NCBI GenBank assembly: GCA_047621345.1
Contig: JBLHLW010000014.1
Coordinates: forward strand, 10,946-74,945
DNA length: 64,000 nt
Direction: 5' to 3'
Source of the DNA: Actimicrobium sp047621345
GTDB lineage: Bacteria; Pseudomonadota; Gammaproteobacteria; Burkholderiales; Burkholderiaceae_D
Shown: positions 44,002-52,112 of the stretch, piece by piece
Numbering within the stretch: position 1 is the first letter of the stretch
How the letters are laid out: each line of letters opens with the position of its first letter
Made by a program: the position numbers and the translations under genes
The notes under the pieces: generated by a model
Databases searched by the model: none
What the model saw: only the letters and a program-made list of their open reading frames with translations
Told to the model about the DNA's origin: nothing

Positions 44002-44394
44002 CTACGCTGCTCTGTAAATCGCGCAGAGCTTATTGCCGTCCGGATCGCGCACATAGGCCAGATGCATTGGTCCCATTGCGCCCTCTCGCAGACCCGGCGG
44101 ATCTTCCGCAGCTTGGCCGCCGTGGGCAAGTGCAGTAACGTGAAATTGCTGCACTTGCTCTGGCGAGCTACAGGCAAAGCCTATCGTGCCGCCGTTCGCA
44201 AAGGTCGCTGCTTCCCCGTTGATCGGCTCGCTGACGCAAAAGGTACTTCCTTCGTGCCGGTAAAAAAGTCGGGTTTGGCCAGTAGACGCCTTATTGCGAA
44301 ACGGCTCACTTGCGCCGAATGTGCCGAGTAACGCATCGTAAAATTTTTTTGACCGCTCAATGTCGTTCGTACCAACCATGATGTGACTGAACAT
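44002..44394 (-). CDS. VOC family protein (glyoxalase-like)
   Basis: 130 residues from the ATG at 44394, with GGAG six bases upstream. The start FSHIMVGTNDIERSKKFYDA and the end MHLAYVRDPDGNKLCAIY are the two beta-alpha-beta modules of small VOC proteins. The final metal position reads C (NKLCAIY) where many members have E, so it may not bind metal in the usual way. Substrate unknown. Confidence 0.82.
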   Translation of the reverse strand: MFSHIMVGTNDIERSKKFYDALLGTFGASEPFRNKASTGQTRLFYRHEGSTFCVSEPINGEAATFANGGTIGFACSSPEQVQQFHVTALAHGGQAAEDPPGLREGAMGPMHLAYVRDPDGNKLCAIYRAA

Positions 44395-44522
44395 AGTGTC
44401 TCCATGTCCCGAAGAGGCTCTCCGGGCTCTGCGTCCGATAGTAATACAGATACGACCTCTTCCCGACACCGTGGATGACCGGCCATTATTATCATGGCGC
44501 GACTGCGTGACAGCAATGTGCG

Positions 44523-45626
44523 CTAGGCAAACAGCCCCGAGGTACGCGTAAAAGTCTCGACAGAACCCAGCGCACCTTCGAGATACCCCCCTTCTTCCAT
44601 CGCGACTTCACTGCCGATGAAGTGCAGTTGCATGCGATGTAACTGCGGCAGCCATGGCGATAGATCGAGCTCGGGATGCATCGGGGACTCGCCGACATCG
44701 AGGTCACTGACAATCCATGGCTCCCGTGCCCAGTCCTTGATGTAGGACACGCTCGGCATGGCGGCCTGTGCGCCAAACACGCTGACCAGTTGGCGCAGGC
44801 AAGCGTCTTGCAGCACTGCGGCGGCATGCTGGCTGCGCACGCCGGCAGGAACTCCGATAAAACCGAATAAGGCGAAGCCGGCGTCAGCCGTCGCCGACGC
44901 GTCATGGATTTCACCCATTGGACCAACCCGGCTAAATACCTGCCCGGACAACCCCTGCTGTCGCCAGAAAGGTGTCGGATAGACCGCCACGAACTTGGCC
45001 TGCGCCGCCATCCAGGTTGGCGTTGCCGCCAGTGCAGCAGGCAGCCCCGCCGGCAAACACGTCGTCAGCCCGGCAATCTGCATTAGCTTGCGGGGTGGTG
45101 CAGCGAGCACCAGATGCTGTGCCCGAACCTGCTGCGGCAAACCTGCAGCATTTCCTGCTGTCACGCACCAGCCATCATCACCACGCGAGATGCGCGTAAT
45201 CGGGCTGCCGTGTTGTAAGTGAGCGGGATCGAGACGTGCCGCAAGCGCCGTAATCAACGACTGCGTACCGCCTTCCACCCGGTACGACAGCATGCCCTGC
45301 CCGTCTGCGCTGCGCTGAACCGGCTGTTTGCTGCTTTGCTGATACAGCACATCACCGGCAATATGCTGCGTAAAGACGGCGCATTCCAGTTCGGCGCACA
45401 AGCGTCGCATGCGCTGCTGATGTGGCCAGAACCATGTCGGCCCCAGATCGACGCCGAATCCGGCATCGTCGGCAACTGGCTGCGAAAGAATACGACCGCC
45501 AAAACGTCCCTGCGCTTCGAGCAACAGATAAGGAATGCCGGCCTGCTCCAGCTTCACGGCGGCGACCATGCCGGCTAGCCCGCCGCCGGCAATGAGAACG
45601 TGCGTGTCTTGAATCGTCGAAGTAAT
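44523..45626 (-). CDS. FAD-dependent amine oxidase family protein with apparent AUU start
   Basis: 367 residues if read from ATT at 45626. The dinucleotide-binding motif THVLIAGGGLAGMVAAVKLE and the following EAQGRFGGRI are standard for flavin monoamine oxidases. The C-terminal part ends with the FAD-contact HFIGSEVAMEEGGYLEGAL, where the usual E-T/S-A region is replaced by S-E-V-A. The first ATG (45569) would remove the GxGxxG motif. An in-frame TAG stands four codons before the ATT, and no ATG, GTG, TTG or CTG lies between. AGGGG precedes the ATT with good spacing. Substrate is unknown. Confidence 0.8.
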   Translation of the reverse strand: MTSTIQDTHVLIAGGGLAGMVAAVKLEQAGIPYLLLEAQGRFGGRILSQPVADDAGFGVDLGPTWFWPHQQRMRRLCAELECAVFTQHIAGDVLYQQSSKQPVQRSADGQGMLSYRVEGGTQSLITALAARLDPAHLQHGSPITRISRGDDGWCVTAGNAAGLPQQVRAQHLVLAAPPRKLMQIAGLTTCLPAGLPAALAATPTWMAAQAKFVAVYPTPFWRQQGLSGQVFSRVGPMGEIHDASATADAGFALFGFIGVPAGVRSQHAAAVLQDACLRQLVSVFGAQAAMPSVSYIKDWAREPWIVSDLDVGESPMHPELDLSPWLPQLHRMQLHFIGSEVAMEEGGYLEGALGSVETFTRTSGLFA

Positions 45627-45841
45627 GGCTGTCCCCTAATCTGCACATGACAATACGCGGACAGCCAGTCGGTCTGTTCGCGCGCGACCTCTATTTTAGC
45701 GCCGGCACATCGTTCAGATTGAGTCCAATCTGCAACGTCGGGAAAGACGTGATTCTGAAGGCGCATTGCACGCCCCGACCATTCCATCAAATCGCCTACA
45801 ATCGCACCGCACCTCCGATAAATTTTTCGCACCCACCTTTC

Positions 45842-47479
45842 ATGCCGAATATCGTTCCCTCCGGCTGGCGCGAGCTGGCGACCACCGGCGCAGCCGCCCG
45901 CGAAATCGCGACGCTAAGCCGCTTTGCCGACAGCCTCGACACCGCCTATCTGATCTTCCACGGCGTGCACTGGACCAATATCGAAGACCGCTATTCGGTC
46001 TATGGCGAAATTGATTTCATTCTGGTCGCACCGAATGGCCGCGTGCTGGTGATTGAACAGAAAGCCGGCTTCCTCAGCGAAACCGATGAAGGCCTGATCA
46101 AGCGCTATCCGGGTCGCTCCGAAAAAGTCCATCTGGCGCTGATCCGCACCATCGGCACCTTGCGCAGCCGCTTCGCGCAGACCGGTGGCACGCTCGATAT
46201 TGACTATCTGCTGTACTGCCCCGACTACCGTGTGCTGCAGCCGTCATTGGCCGGACTCGATCCGGCACGTATCGTCGATGCCGACAAGGCAGACCAGCTT
46301 ATCGCAGTGATCCGGCAATTGCTGCCACTGACCGACACGACCCCGCAACGCGCTGCGGTCTGCCGCTTTTTCAACGACACGTTGCGCCTGATCCCTGACG
46401 CCAGCGCGATGGTTGGTCGGGCCGGCGCGCTGGTCACGCGACTGGCCGACGGACTGGCGACCTGGGCTCGGCAAATCGAATTCACGCCATTTCGCCTGCG
46501 CGTGATCGGCACCGCCGGCAGTGGCAAGACCCAACTGGCGATGGCCGAATTCCGCGCGGCGCTGGCGGCTGGCTTGCAACCGCTGTATGTCTGCTACAAC
46601 CGGCCGCTGGCCGACCACATGCGCGACCTGCTCGGTCCACATGGCCGGGTCGCCAACTTCCACATGCTGTGCGATGCCTATGGGCGCGAAAACGGCTCTG
46701 TGCCCGACTACAGCAACCCCGGCACCTGGCAAAACATGGAAACCGTCTTCGACCAGGGAACCGTGCCACCGCATTGGCAACATGATGTGGTGATCATCGA
46801 CGAGGGACAGGATTTTTCGGAAAGTTGGCGTGATGCGGTACTTCGACTGGTACGCGCCCCGGGCCGCGTGCTGTGGCTGGAAGACCCGATGCAAAACTTG
46901 TACGGTCGCGCGCCAGTGGCGCTGCCCGAATGGGTCACATTGCGCGTCAATACCAATTACCGCAACCCGCGCGAGATCGTGGAACTGCTGGCGGCGATCA
47001 CCGGTGGCAATGCGCCGGCGATTGCTGCCAGCCCGTTTGTCAGCGCCGGACTGGCGCAGTTCCGCTATGCCGACGGCGACATCGATGGCTTGCTGGAGGC
47101 GACCAAAGAAGCCATCACGCATTGCCTGGCGACGGGATTTTCACGCAACGATATCGTGCTGCTCTCATTTAAGGGGCGCGAGAAGTCCGCGTTGCTCAAG
47201 CTCGACCAACTCGGCCAGCACGCGCTGCATTCATTCACCGGCGGCTATGACCTGCTCGGCAATCCGATGTTTCGCAAGGGCGGATTGCTGGCTGAATCGG
47301 TGTATCGATTCAAGGGACAGTCGGCGCCAGCGGTGATTTTTTCCGAACTGGATTTCACCGAACTCGATGAACGCACCGTGCGCAAACTGTTCGTCGGAAT
47401 GACGCGTGCCAGTTTGAAACTGGTGCTGGTGTGCAGCGATCCGGCGGCGAAAATCCTCGAACGGTTCACGCCGCAATAA
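45842..47479 (+). CDS. NERD nuclease-domain / SF1 helicase-like ATPase
   Basis: 545 residues from the ATG at 45842 (MPNIVPSGWRELA). The N-terminal NERD domain has YGEIDFILVAPNGRVLVIEQKAG, i.e. the D...ExK nuclease core. Walker A is GTAGSGKTQLAMAE, Walker B is VVIIDEGQDFSESW, and the C-terminal UvrD-like part has VNTNYRNPREIVELL and KLFVGMTRASLKL (motif VI). It is a probable DNA-processing nuclease-helicase. Homologues occur as single genes in many betaproteobacteria; a role in defence or repair is possible but unproven. A longer frame upstream (from 45647) looks non-coding. Confidence 0.82.
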   Translation: MPNIVPSGWRELATTGAAAREIATLSRFADSLDTAYLIFHGVHWTNIEDRYSVYGEIDFILVAPNGRVLVIEQKAGFLSETDEGLIKRYPGRSEKVHLALIRTIGTLRSRFAQTGGTLDIDYLLYCPDYRVLQPSLAGLDPARIVDADKADQLIAVIRQLLPLTDTTPQRAAVCRFFNDTLRLIPDASAMVGRAGALVTRLADGLATWARQIEFTPFRLRVIGTAGSGKTQLAMAEFRAALAAGLQPLYVCYNRPLADHMRDLLGPHGRVANFHMLCDAYGRENGSVPDYSNPGTWQNMETVFDQGTVPPHWQHDVVIIDEGQDFSESWRDAVLRLVRAPGRVLWLEDPMQNLYGRAPVALPEWVTLRVNTNYRNPREIVELLAAITGGNAPAIAASPFVSAGLAQFRYADGDIDGLLEATKEAITHCLATGFSRNDIVLLSFKGREKSALLKLDQLGQHALHSFTGGYDLLGNPMFRKGGLLAESVYRFKGQSAPAVIFSELDFTELDERTVRKLFVGMTRASLKLVLVCSDPAAKILERFTPQ

Positions 47480-47494
47480 CGCGCGTCAGACTGA

Positions 47495-47956
47495 TCAGTT
47501 CCGGTGTCCTCGATCTGAGCGATGGTCGTTGCCATGCTTGCCGCCCTTGCGGTCATGACCGCGATGGTTTTTCCGGCCATCGTGATCACGTCCGCCGTGG
47601 CCGCGGCCATGGTGTTCGGCACGCGGACCGCCGCCGTGATGCCAGCCACCGCGATTGAGTCTCCAGCGCTGACCATCGCGCTGCCAGCGTGGCTGCGAAT
47701 ACAAGTAGCCGGGACGCGAGCGCTCCCAATGACCGCCGGCCCAGATGTGGTTGCGGCCATTCCAGTTCCAGTAACCTGGTGCCCAGTCATAGCCGCGACG
47801 TGGCCCAGGCCGGACTTCATAGCGCAATGGCGGCGGCGCGTTACCGATGATGATATTGACCCCGACCTGGGCCGAGGCAGTGCCTGGCAAGAGTGCGGCA
47901 GTGCTAAAAATCAGTGCTGCAGCGGCAAGAAGCACGCGCTTTACAGTCGTTTTCAT
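47495..47956 (-). CDS. Secreted YXWGXW repeat-like protein with His/Gly/Arg-rich tail
   Basis: 153 residues from the ATG at 47956 with GGAG upstream. It has a signal peptide (VKRVLLAAAALIFSTAALLPG, cleaved near ASAQ). The mature part has GYDWAPGYWNWNGRNHIWAGG and HWER, the YxWxxGYW/W-x-x-GHW repeat seen in periplasmic proteins of unknown role. A highly basic His/Gly/Asp/Arg-rich tail (HHGRGHGGRDHDGRKNHRGH) might bind metal or cell-surface polymers. It ends 16 bases from the convergent NERD gene. Confidence 0.75.
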   Translation of the reverse strand: MKTTVKRVLLAAAALIFSTAALLPGTASAQVGVNIIIGNAPPPLRYEVRPGPRRGYDWAPGYWNWNGRNHIWAGGHWERSRPGYLYSQPRWQRDGQRWRLNRGGWHHGGGPRAEHHGRGHGGRDHDGRKNHRGHDRKGGKHGNDHRSDRGHRN

Positions 47957-48093
47957 GGTGGTCTCCGTCAGAGGTAATGCGACCACTATATCGCGTCAAA
48001 TTCAATTGTGTGCAATTCGGTCAACTGCTTACACATCAGGCAAACCGTACCGGCTGAAGGTAAAATGTGGTTCCCTTTTTACCGGCCTCGCCC

Positions 48094-49155
48094 ATGCTTT
48101 CCACCCTGCCTGATTTGCTGCCCGATTTGCTGCCTGACTTGCTGCCTGAGAGCGCCATCGATGCCGCCACCACCAACTTGCGCGACATCCTTACTCTCGC
48201 CATCGAATACACGCCGCAGCAGGCCGCCGTGGTGGTCTCCGATGCGGGTTGTGCACTGGCGCAGGGACTGACCACGGCGTACCGGCGCTGCCTGCCCAAC
48301 GCGACCTTCATCGACTTTGATACCGTCGCGCCCGAGCAAATTCAGGCACTGTTCGCAACGCTGTCTGCCGGCGATCTGGTGGTGTTGGTGCAGTCGACCA
48401 ACTTCCGGCTTGACGCCTATCGCATCCGCGTCGAACTCTTCAAGCGCGGCCTGAAAGTCATCGAGCATCCGCATCTGGCGCGTATGCCGGGCGCGCAGTC
48501 ACTGCATTACATCGCTGCCCTGGCCTACGACCAGACCTATTACCGCGGCACCGGCATGGCACTGAAAGAACGCATCGACCGCGCCAGTTCGGCCGTGCTC
48601 GACAGTGGCGGCGCGCTGCTGGTCTTCGATGGTGCGCTGGAGTCGGCCAAGATCAACATCGGCGATTACCGCACGATGACCAATGTCGGCGGCCAGTTCC
48701 CGATCGGCGAAGTCTTTACCGAAGCGCGTGACCTCGAATCGGTCAATGGCCGGGTACGGATTTTTGTGTTCGGCGATACCGCGTTTTCGGTCAACCAACC
48801 GGCGCAACCAATCACGCTGGTCATCGCCAAGGGCCGCGTCGTCGAAGCCATCGATAGCACACCTGAATTCGACCAGGTGCTGGCCAATATCCGTGCCGAC
48901 GAAGGTGAAGTCTGGCTGCGCGAACTCGGCTTCGGCATGAACCGCGCATTTAGCAAGGATTGCACAGTCAGTGATATCGGCACCTTCGAACGCATGTGTG
49001 GCATCCACCTGTCGTTGGGCGCCAAGCATGGCATTTATCCGAAAGCGGGATTCAAGCGTGGCGTAGTGCGGCACCACGTGGATGTCTTTGCGGTCACGCA
49101 GTCGGTACGACTGGATAACGAAGAGGTCTATCGGGACGGCGCGTGGATCGTATAA
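48094..49155 (+). CDS. Aminopeptidase (M29-like/leucyl aminopeptidase family) protein
   Basis: 353 residues from the ATG at 48094. The body resembles thermophilic M29-type aminopeptidase relatives: VVVSDAGCALAQGL, a central TNVGGQFPIGEVFTEARDL segment (the family's NxPxGEVFTxP-like metal region) and a C-terminal ELGFGMN...MCGIHLSLGAKHGIY with metal-ligand His candidates. It probably hydrolyses peptides, but substrate is unknown. The extreme N-terminus is a four-fold PDLL repeat encoded by 12-bp tandem DNA repeats. Confidence 0.75.
   Translation: MLSTLPDLLPDLLPDLLPESAIDAATTNLRDILTLAIEYTPQQAAVVVSDAGCALAQGLTTAYRRCLPNATFIDFDTVAPEQIQALFATLSAGDLVVLVQSTNFRLDAYRIRVELFKRGLKVIEHPHLARMPGAQSLHYIAALAYDQTYYRGTGMALKERIDRASSAVLDSGGALLVFDGALESAKINIGDYRTMTNVGGQFPIGEVFTEARDLESVNGRVRIFVFGDTAFSVNQPAQPITLVIAKGRVVEAIDSTPEFDQVLANIRADEGEVWLRELGFGMNRAFSKDCTVSDIGTFERMCGIHLSLGAKHGIYPKAGFKRGVVRHHVDVFAVTQSVRLDNEEVYRDGAWIV
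48106..48149 (+). repeat. 12-bp tandem repeat encoding PDLL
   Basis: Three and a half copies of CTGCCTGATTTG-like units within the aminopeptidase gene, giving LPDLLPDLLPDLLPE. The repeat is in frame, so copy-number change would alter length without frameshift. Confidence 0.8.
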
Positions 49156-49216
49156 GTGACGGATTGAAAATAAAAGCCGGTGAATAAGCAGGATCCGGAT
49201 CGATCACCCACTTTGC

Positions 49217-49330
49217 GATATTGAGATAATTCTTATCGACCTCATCCAGTTGGACTTGCAGATGCCGCTGATGGACGGCATCGAAGCGACCGCGCGGATT
49301 CGTTCCCGTGAAAGCGGGGCAATACGATAA
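49217..49330 (+). pseudogene. Fragment of a response-regulator receiver domain
   Basis: The frame reads DIEIILIDLIQLDLQMPLMD followed by GIEATARIRSRESGAIR and a stop. It contains the phospho-acceptor strand and the LQMPLMDG loop of a receiver domain, slightly distorted by an insertion. Nothing of the rest of the protein remains. It lies between the aminopeptidase and cytochrome b561 genes. Confidence 0.65.
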
Positions 49331-49374
49331 ACTCCGCGAGACAATTTCACCCCATCGCTCACCAAGGATTTCGC

Positions 49375-49932
49375 ATGATGAAGGCTTCGACCAGTTATTC
49401 CGCACTGAACTCCAGATGGCGCTATGGTGGACCGGCCATTTTCCTGCACTGGCTGCTGGCGTTGCTGTTGACCGGCATGGTTGCGCTGGGCTGGTACATG
49501 ACGGATATCGAGGCAGAGCCAGGTAGCGAGTGGTACTTCAATCTGCACAAATCCATCGGGCTAATCGTGGCGACTCTAATCGTGCTGCGTCTGCTGTGGC
49601 GCCTCACGCATGCACCGCAAGCGTTACCGGCCCATCTGCCGCAATGGAAAATGAAGTTTGCGCTTCTGACTCACTGGCTGCTCTACGCCTGCATGATCGT
49701 GATGCCGACGACTGGTTTTCTCGGCGCCTCGCTGAGCCAGGATGGCGTGGCTTTTTTCGGCATGCCACTGCCGGTCTGGGCCAGCCCCAACCATGACTTG
49801 TCGGAACAGTTTTTTGGCATCCATTCGATCGCTGCCTGGGTACTAGTCGCGCTGGTGACGCTGCATGCGTTGGCAGGACTCAAGCATTGGTTGATCGACA
49901 AGGACGGCGTGTTCCAGCGGATGGGGTGGTAG
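49375..49932 (+). CDS. Cytochrome b561 family membrane protein
   Basis: 185 residues with four membrane helices. Heme-ligand histidines are expected in AIFLHWLLALLLTGM, NLHKSIGLIV and WVLVALVTLHALAGLKHWL. It is a bacterial CybB-like diheme cytochrome b that passes electrons from the quinone pool, in some relatives for superoxide removal. Two adjacent ATGs exist (49375, 49378); AAGGA lies upstream. Confidence 0.9.
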   Translation: MMKASTSYSALNSRWRYGGPAIFLHWLLALLLTGMVALGWYMTDIEAEPGSEWYFNLHKSIGLIVATLIVLRLLWRLTHAPQALPAHLPQWKMKFALLTHWLLYACMIVMPTTGFLGASLSQDGVAFFGMPLPVWASPNHDLSEQFFGIHSIAAWVLVALVTLHALAGLKHWLIDKDGVFQRMGW

Positions 49933-50097
49933 CACACGCTCTGTTGCGTTAATTCGCCATTACTGGGTCCGCTTGTCGCGTTACAGCGGCATCATTTTTG
50001 CAGAATGACCAGTGGAGTTGTCATTGCCAGCGGTACCGGGATGTAATACGTTACCGCGCCTGTCAGGCGCATCCGACGATTGCACCCGGGAGACGCC

Positions 50098-51957
50098 ATG
50101 CCATTTTTTTTCTGCCGTATCGTACTGTGTTGTCTCCTTCTGCTGACCGGCTGCGGCGGCAGCAGCAACGGCAGCGGCGACAGTGCCCAGGCCGCACCGG
50201 TCACACTCACCAGCACCTTGCGCACCGTGGTCGGCGTACCGGCCTGTCCGGCTGCTCCTCACCCGCTACGCAACATCACTTCGGTACAGGGCAGTTCCCG
50301 GCTCAGTGCGCGCGCCGGCCAGCTGGTCACGCTGCGCGGCGTCGTCACCGGCGACTTCCAGGAGACCCGCCAGCTACACGGCTTTTTTATCCAGCAAGTC
50401 GAACCTGATAGCAAGGCCAGCACCTCCGAAGGCATCTTTGTCTACCTGCCGTCCGGCGCGCGCCATGTTGCTCGCGGCCAGTATGTTCAAGTCAGCGGCA
50501 CCATCGAGGAATACAAGAGCAGCAGTGCTGACCCGGACCGGCTGACCCGCATCAGCAGCGTCAGCACCATCTCGATCTGCGGTACCGGTCCACAAATTAG
50601 TGCGCATCTGCTGCGCCTGCCGGTCGACAGCAACAAGGACTTCGAAGCGCTAGAAAGCATGCTGGTACAACTGCCACAAACCCTTACTGTCACAGACAAC
50701 TACGACCTCGGCCGCCATGGAGAAATCCTGCTCTCGGCTAACGGGCGTCTGTGGCAGCCCAACAATGATCCGGACTTGCGTGATGCCGCCACGGTCAGCG
50801 CGCTCAATGCGCGCTCGCAAATACGGCTCGATGACGGCGCCAATGCCGTTTCACCGGCACCAGTGCCTTATTTGTCGGCCCCTGACAGCAGCGGCACACG
50901 CCGCAGCGGCGACACCATCAACGGCTTGCAGGGCATCCTGACATGGAGCACCAGCGGCTGGCGCATTGTGCCGACCGAAGCGGTCGTCTTCGCGCAGGCC
51001 AACCCGCGCCCACCAGTCCCCGCAGCGGTCGGTGGGTCGCTGCGGGTGGCCAGCATGAACGTGCTCAATTATTTCACCACGCTCAATGTGCGCGGTGCCA
51101 ATACGTCTCTTGAACGCACGCGCCAGCGCGACAAACTCGTCGCGACAATCAGCGGGCTCGATGCCGACGTACTGGGATTGATGGAAATCGAAAACAATCC
51201 GGCTGCCCTTGCGGACCTGGTCAGCGCGCTCAATGCCAGGCTCGGTCGCACTACCTATGCCGCCATCGACAGCGGCATAGCTGGCAGCGATGCGATCAAG
51301 GTCGCGCTGATCTATAAGCCGGCACGCGTTGCCCCCCTTGGCAACTACGCGTTACCGCCGACACGCGGTTTCCTGATCGATGGCGGGTTACGGCCTCCAC
51401 TGGCGCAGCATTTTGTCGCGCGCGATAACAACGCCTCGTTCTGGATGGTTGTCAGCCATCTCAAAAGCAAGAGCAGCTGTCCATACGACCCTCGCAGCGT
51501 CGAACGTGATAGCGGTCAGGGTTGCTGGAATGCAGCACGTACCCGACAGGCCAGTGCGCTCGCGCAGTGGGTCGGTACGCTGGTAGCCCGCTCCGGCGAT
51601 AACAATGTCCTGCTGCTGGGCGACTTCAATGCTTACCTCGAAGAAGACCCGATCCGGTCGCTGGAAACTGCCGGCTACGTCAACCTGCTGCGTGGCATGC
51701 CCCCTGCCGAACGCTATTCGTATGTGTTTGCTGGCCAGGCCGGCGCGCTCGACCATGGCTTTGCCAGCAGCACGCTGGCGCCCCACGTCAGCGGCGTGAC
51801 GATCTGGCACATCAATGCAGACGAACCTGCTGTACTCGACTACAACACCGAATCGAAACCCGATGACCGCTATGCGGCGACGCCATGGCGCGCGTCGGAC
51901 CATGATCCCGTCCTGATTGGCCTGACCTTGCCGGCGCCGCAACCGCGCTCTCCGTGA
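50098..51957 (+). CDS. Extracellular nuclease, ExeM/NucH-like lipoprotein
   Basis: 619 residues from the ATG at 50098, with GGGAG upstream. The N-terminus is a lipoprotein signal (VLCCLLLLTGCGG, lipobox LTGC). An OB-fold-like region with FQETRQLHGFFIQQVEPD precedes the endonuclease/exonuclease/phosphatase domain: RVASMNVLNYFTTL, LMEIENN, LLLGDFNAYLEEDPIRSL and RASDHDPVLIGLTL, which hold the catalytic Asn, Glu, Asp, Asn and His positions. It should degrade extracellular DNA for nutrient phosphate or biofilm turnover and is anchored to the cell envelope. Confidence 0.9.
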   Translation: MPFFFCRIVLCCLLLLTGCGGSSNGSGDSAQAAPVTLTSTLRTVVGVPACPAAPHPLRNITSVQGSSRLSARAGQLVTLRGVVTGDFQETRQLHGFFIQQVEPDSKASTSEGIFVYLPSGARHVARGQYVQVSGTIEEYKSSSADPDRLTRISSVSTISICGTGPQISAHLLRLPVDSNKDFEALESMLVQLPQTLTVTDNYDLGRHGEILLSANGRLWQPNNDPDLRDAATVSALNARSQIRLDDGANAVSPAPVPYLSAPDSSGTRRSGDTINGLQGILTWSTSGWRIVPTEAVVFAQANPRPPVPAAVGGSLRVASMNVLNYFTTLNVRGANTSLERTRQRDKLVATISGLDADVLGLMEIENNPAALADLVSALNARLGRTTYAAIDSGIAGSDAIKVALIYKPARVAPLGNYALPPTRGFLIDGGLRPPLAQHFVARDNNASFWMVVSHLKSKSSCPYDPRSVERDSGQGCWNAARTRQASALAQWVGTLVARSGDNNVLLLGDFNAYLEEDPIRSLETAGYVNLLRGMPPAERYSYVFAGQAGALDHGFASSTLAPHVSGVTIWHINADEPAVLDYNTESKPDDRYAATPWRASDHDPVLIGLTLPAPQPRSP

Positions 51958-52112
51958 TTACATACCGGGCTTAACGAGAACGCATGGAACAGTCAGTTTT
52001 TATCAGATTTATTTACTTTCCTTCTGTTAGCAACATTCGTCCAGTGTAATAATCGGCCCGTAAAAAAATTTCCCTACGTTACACGTCGGCCACCTGCATG
52101 GAGGTACTCATC

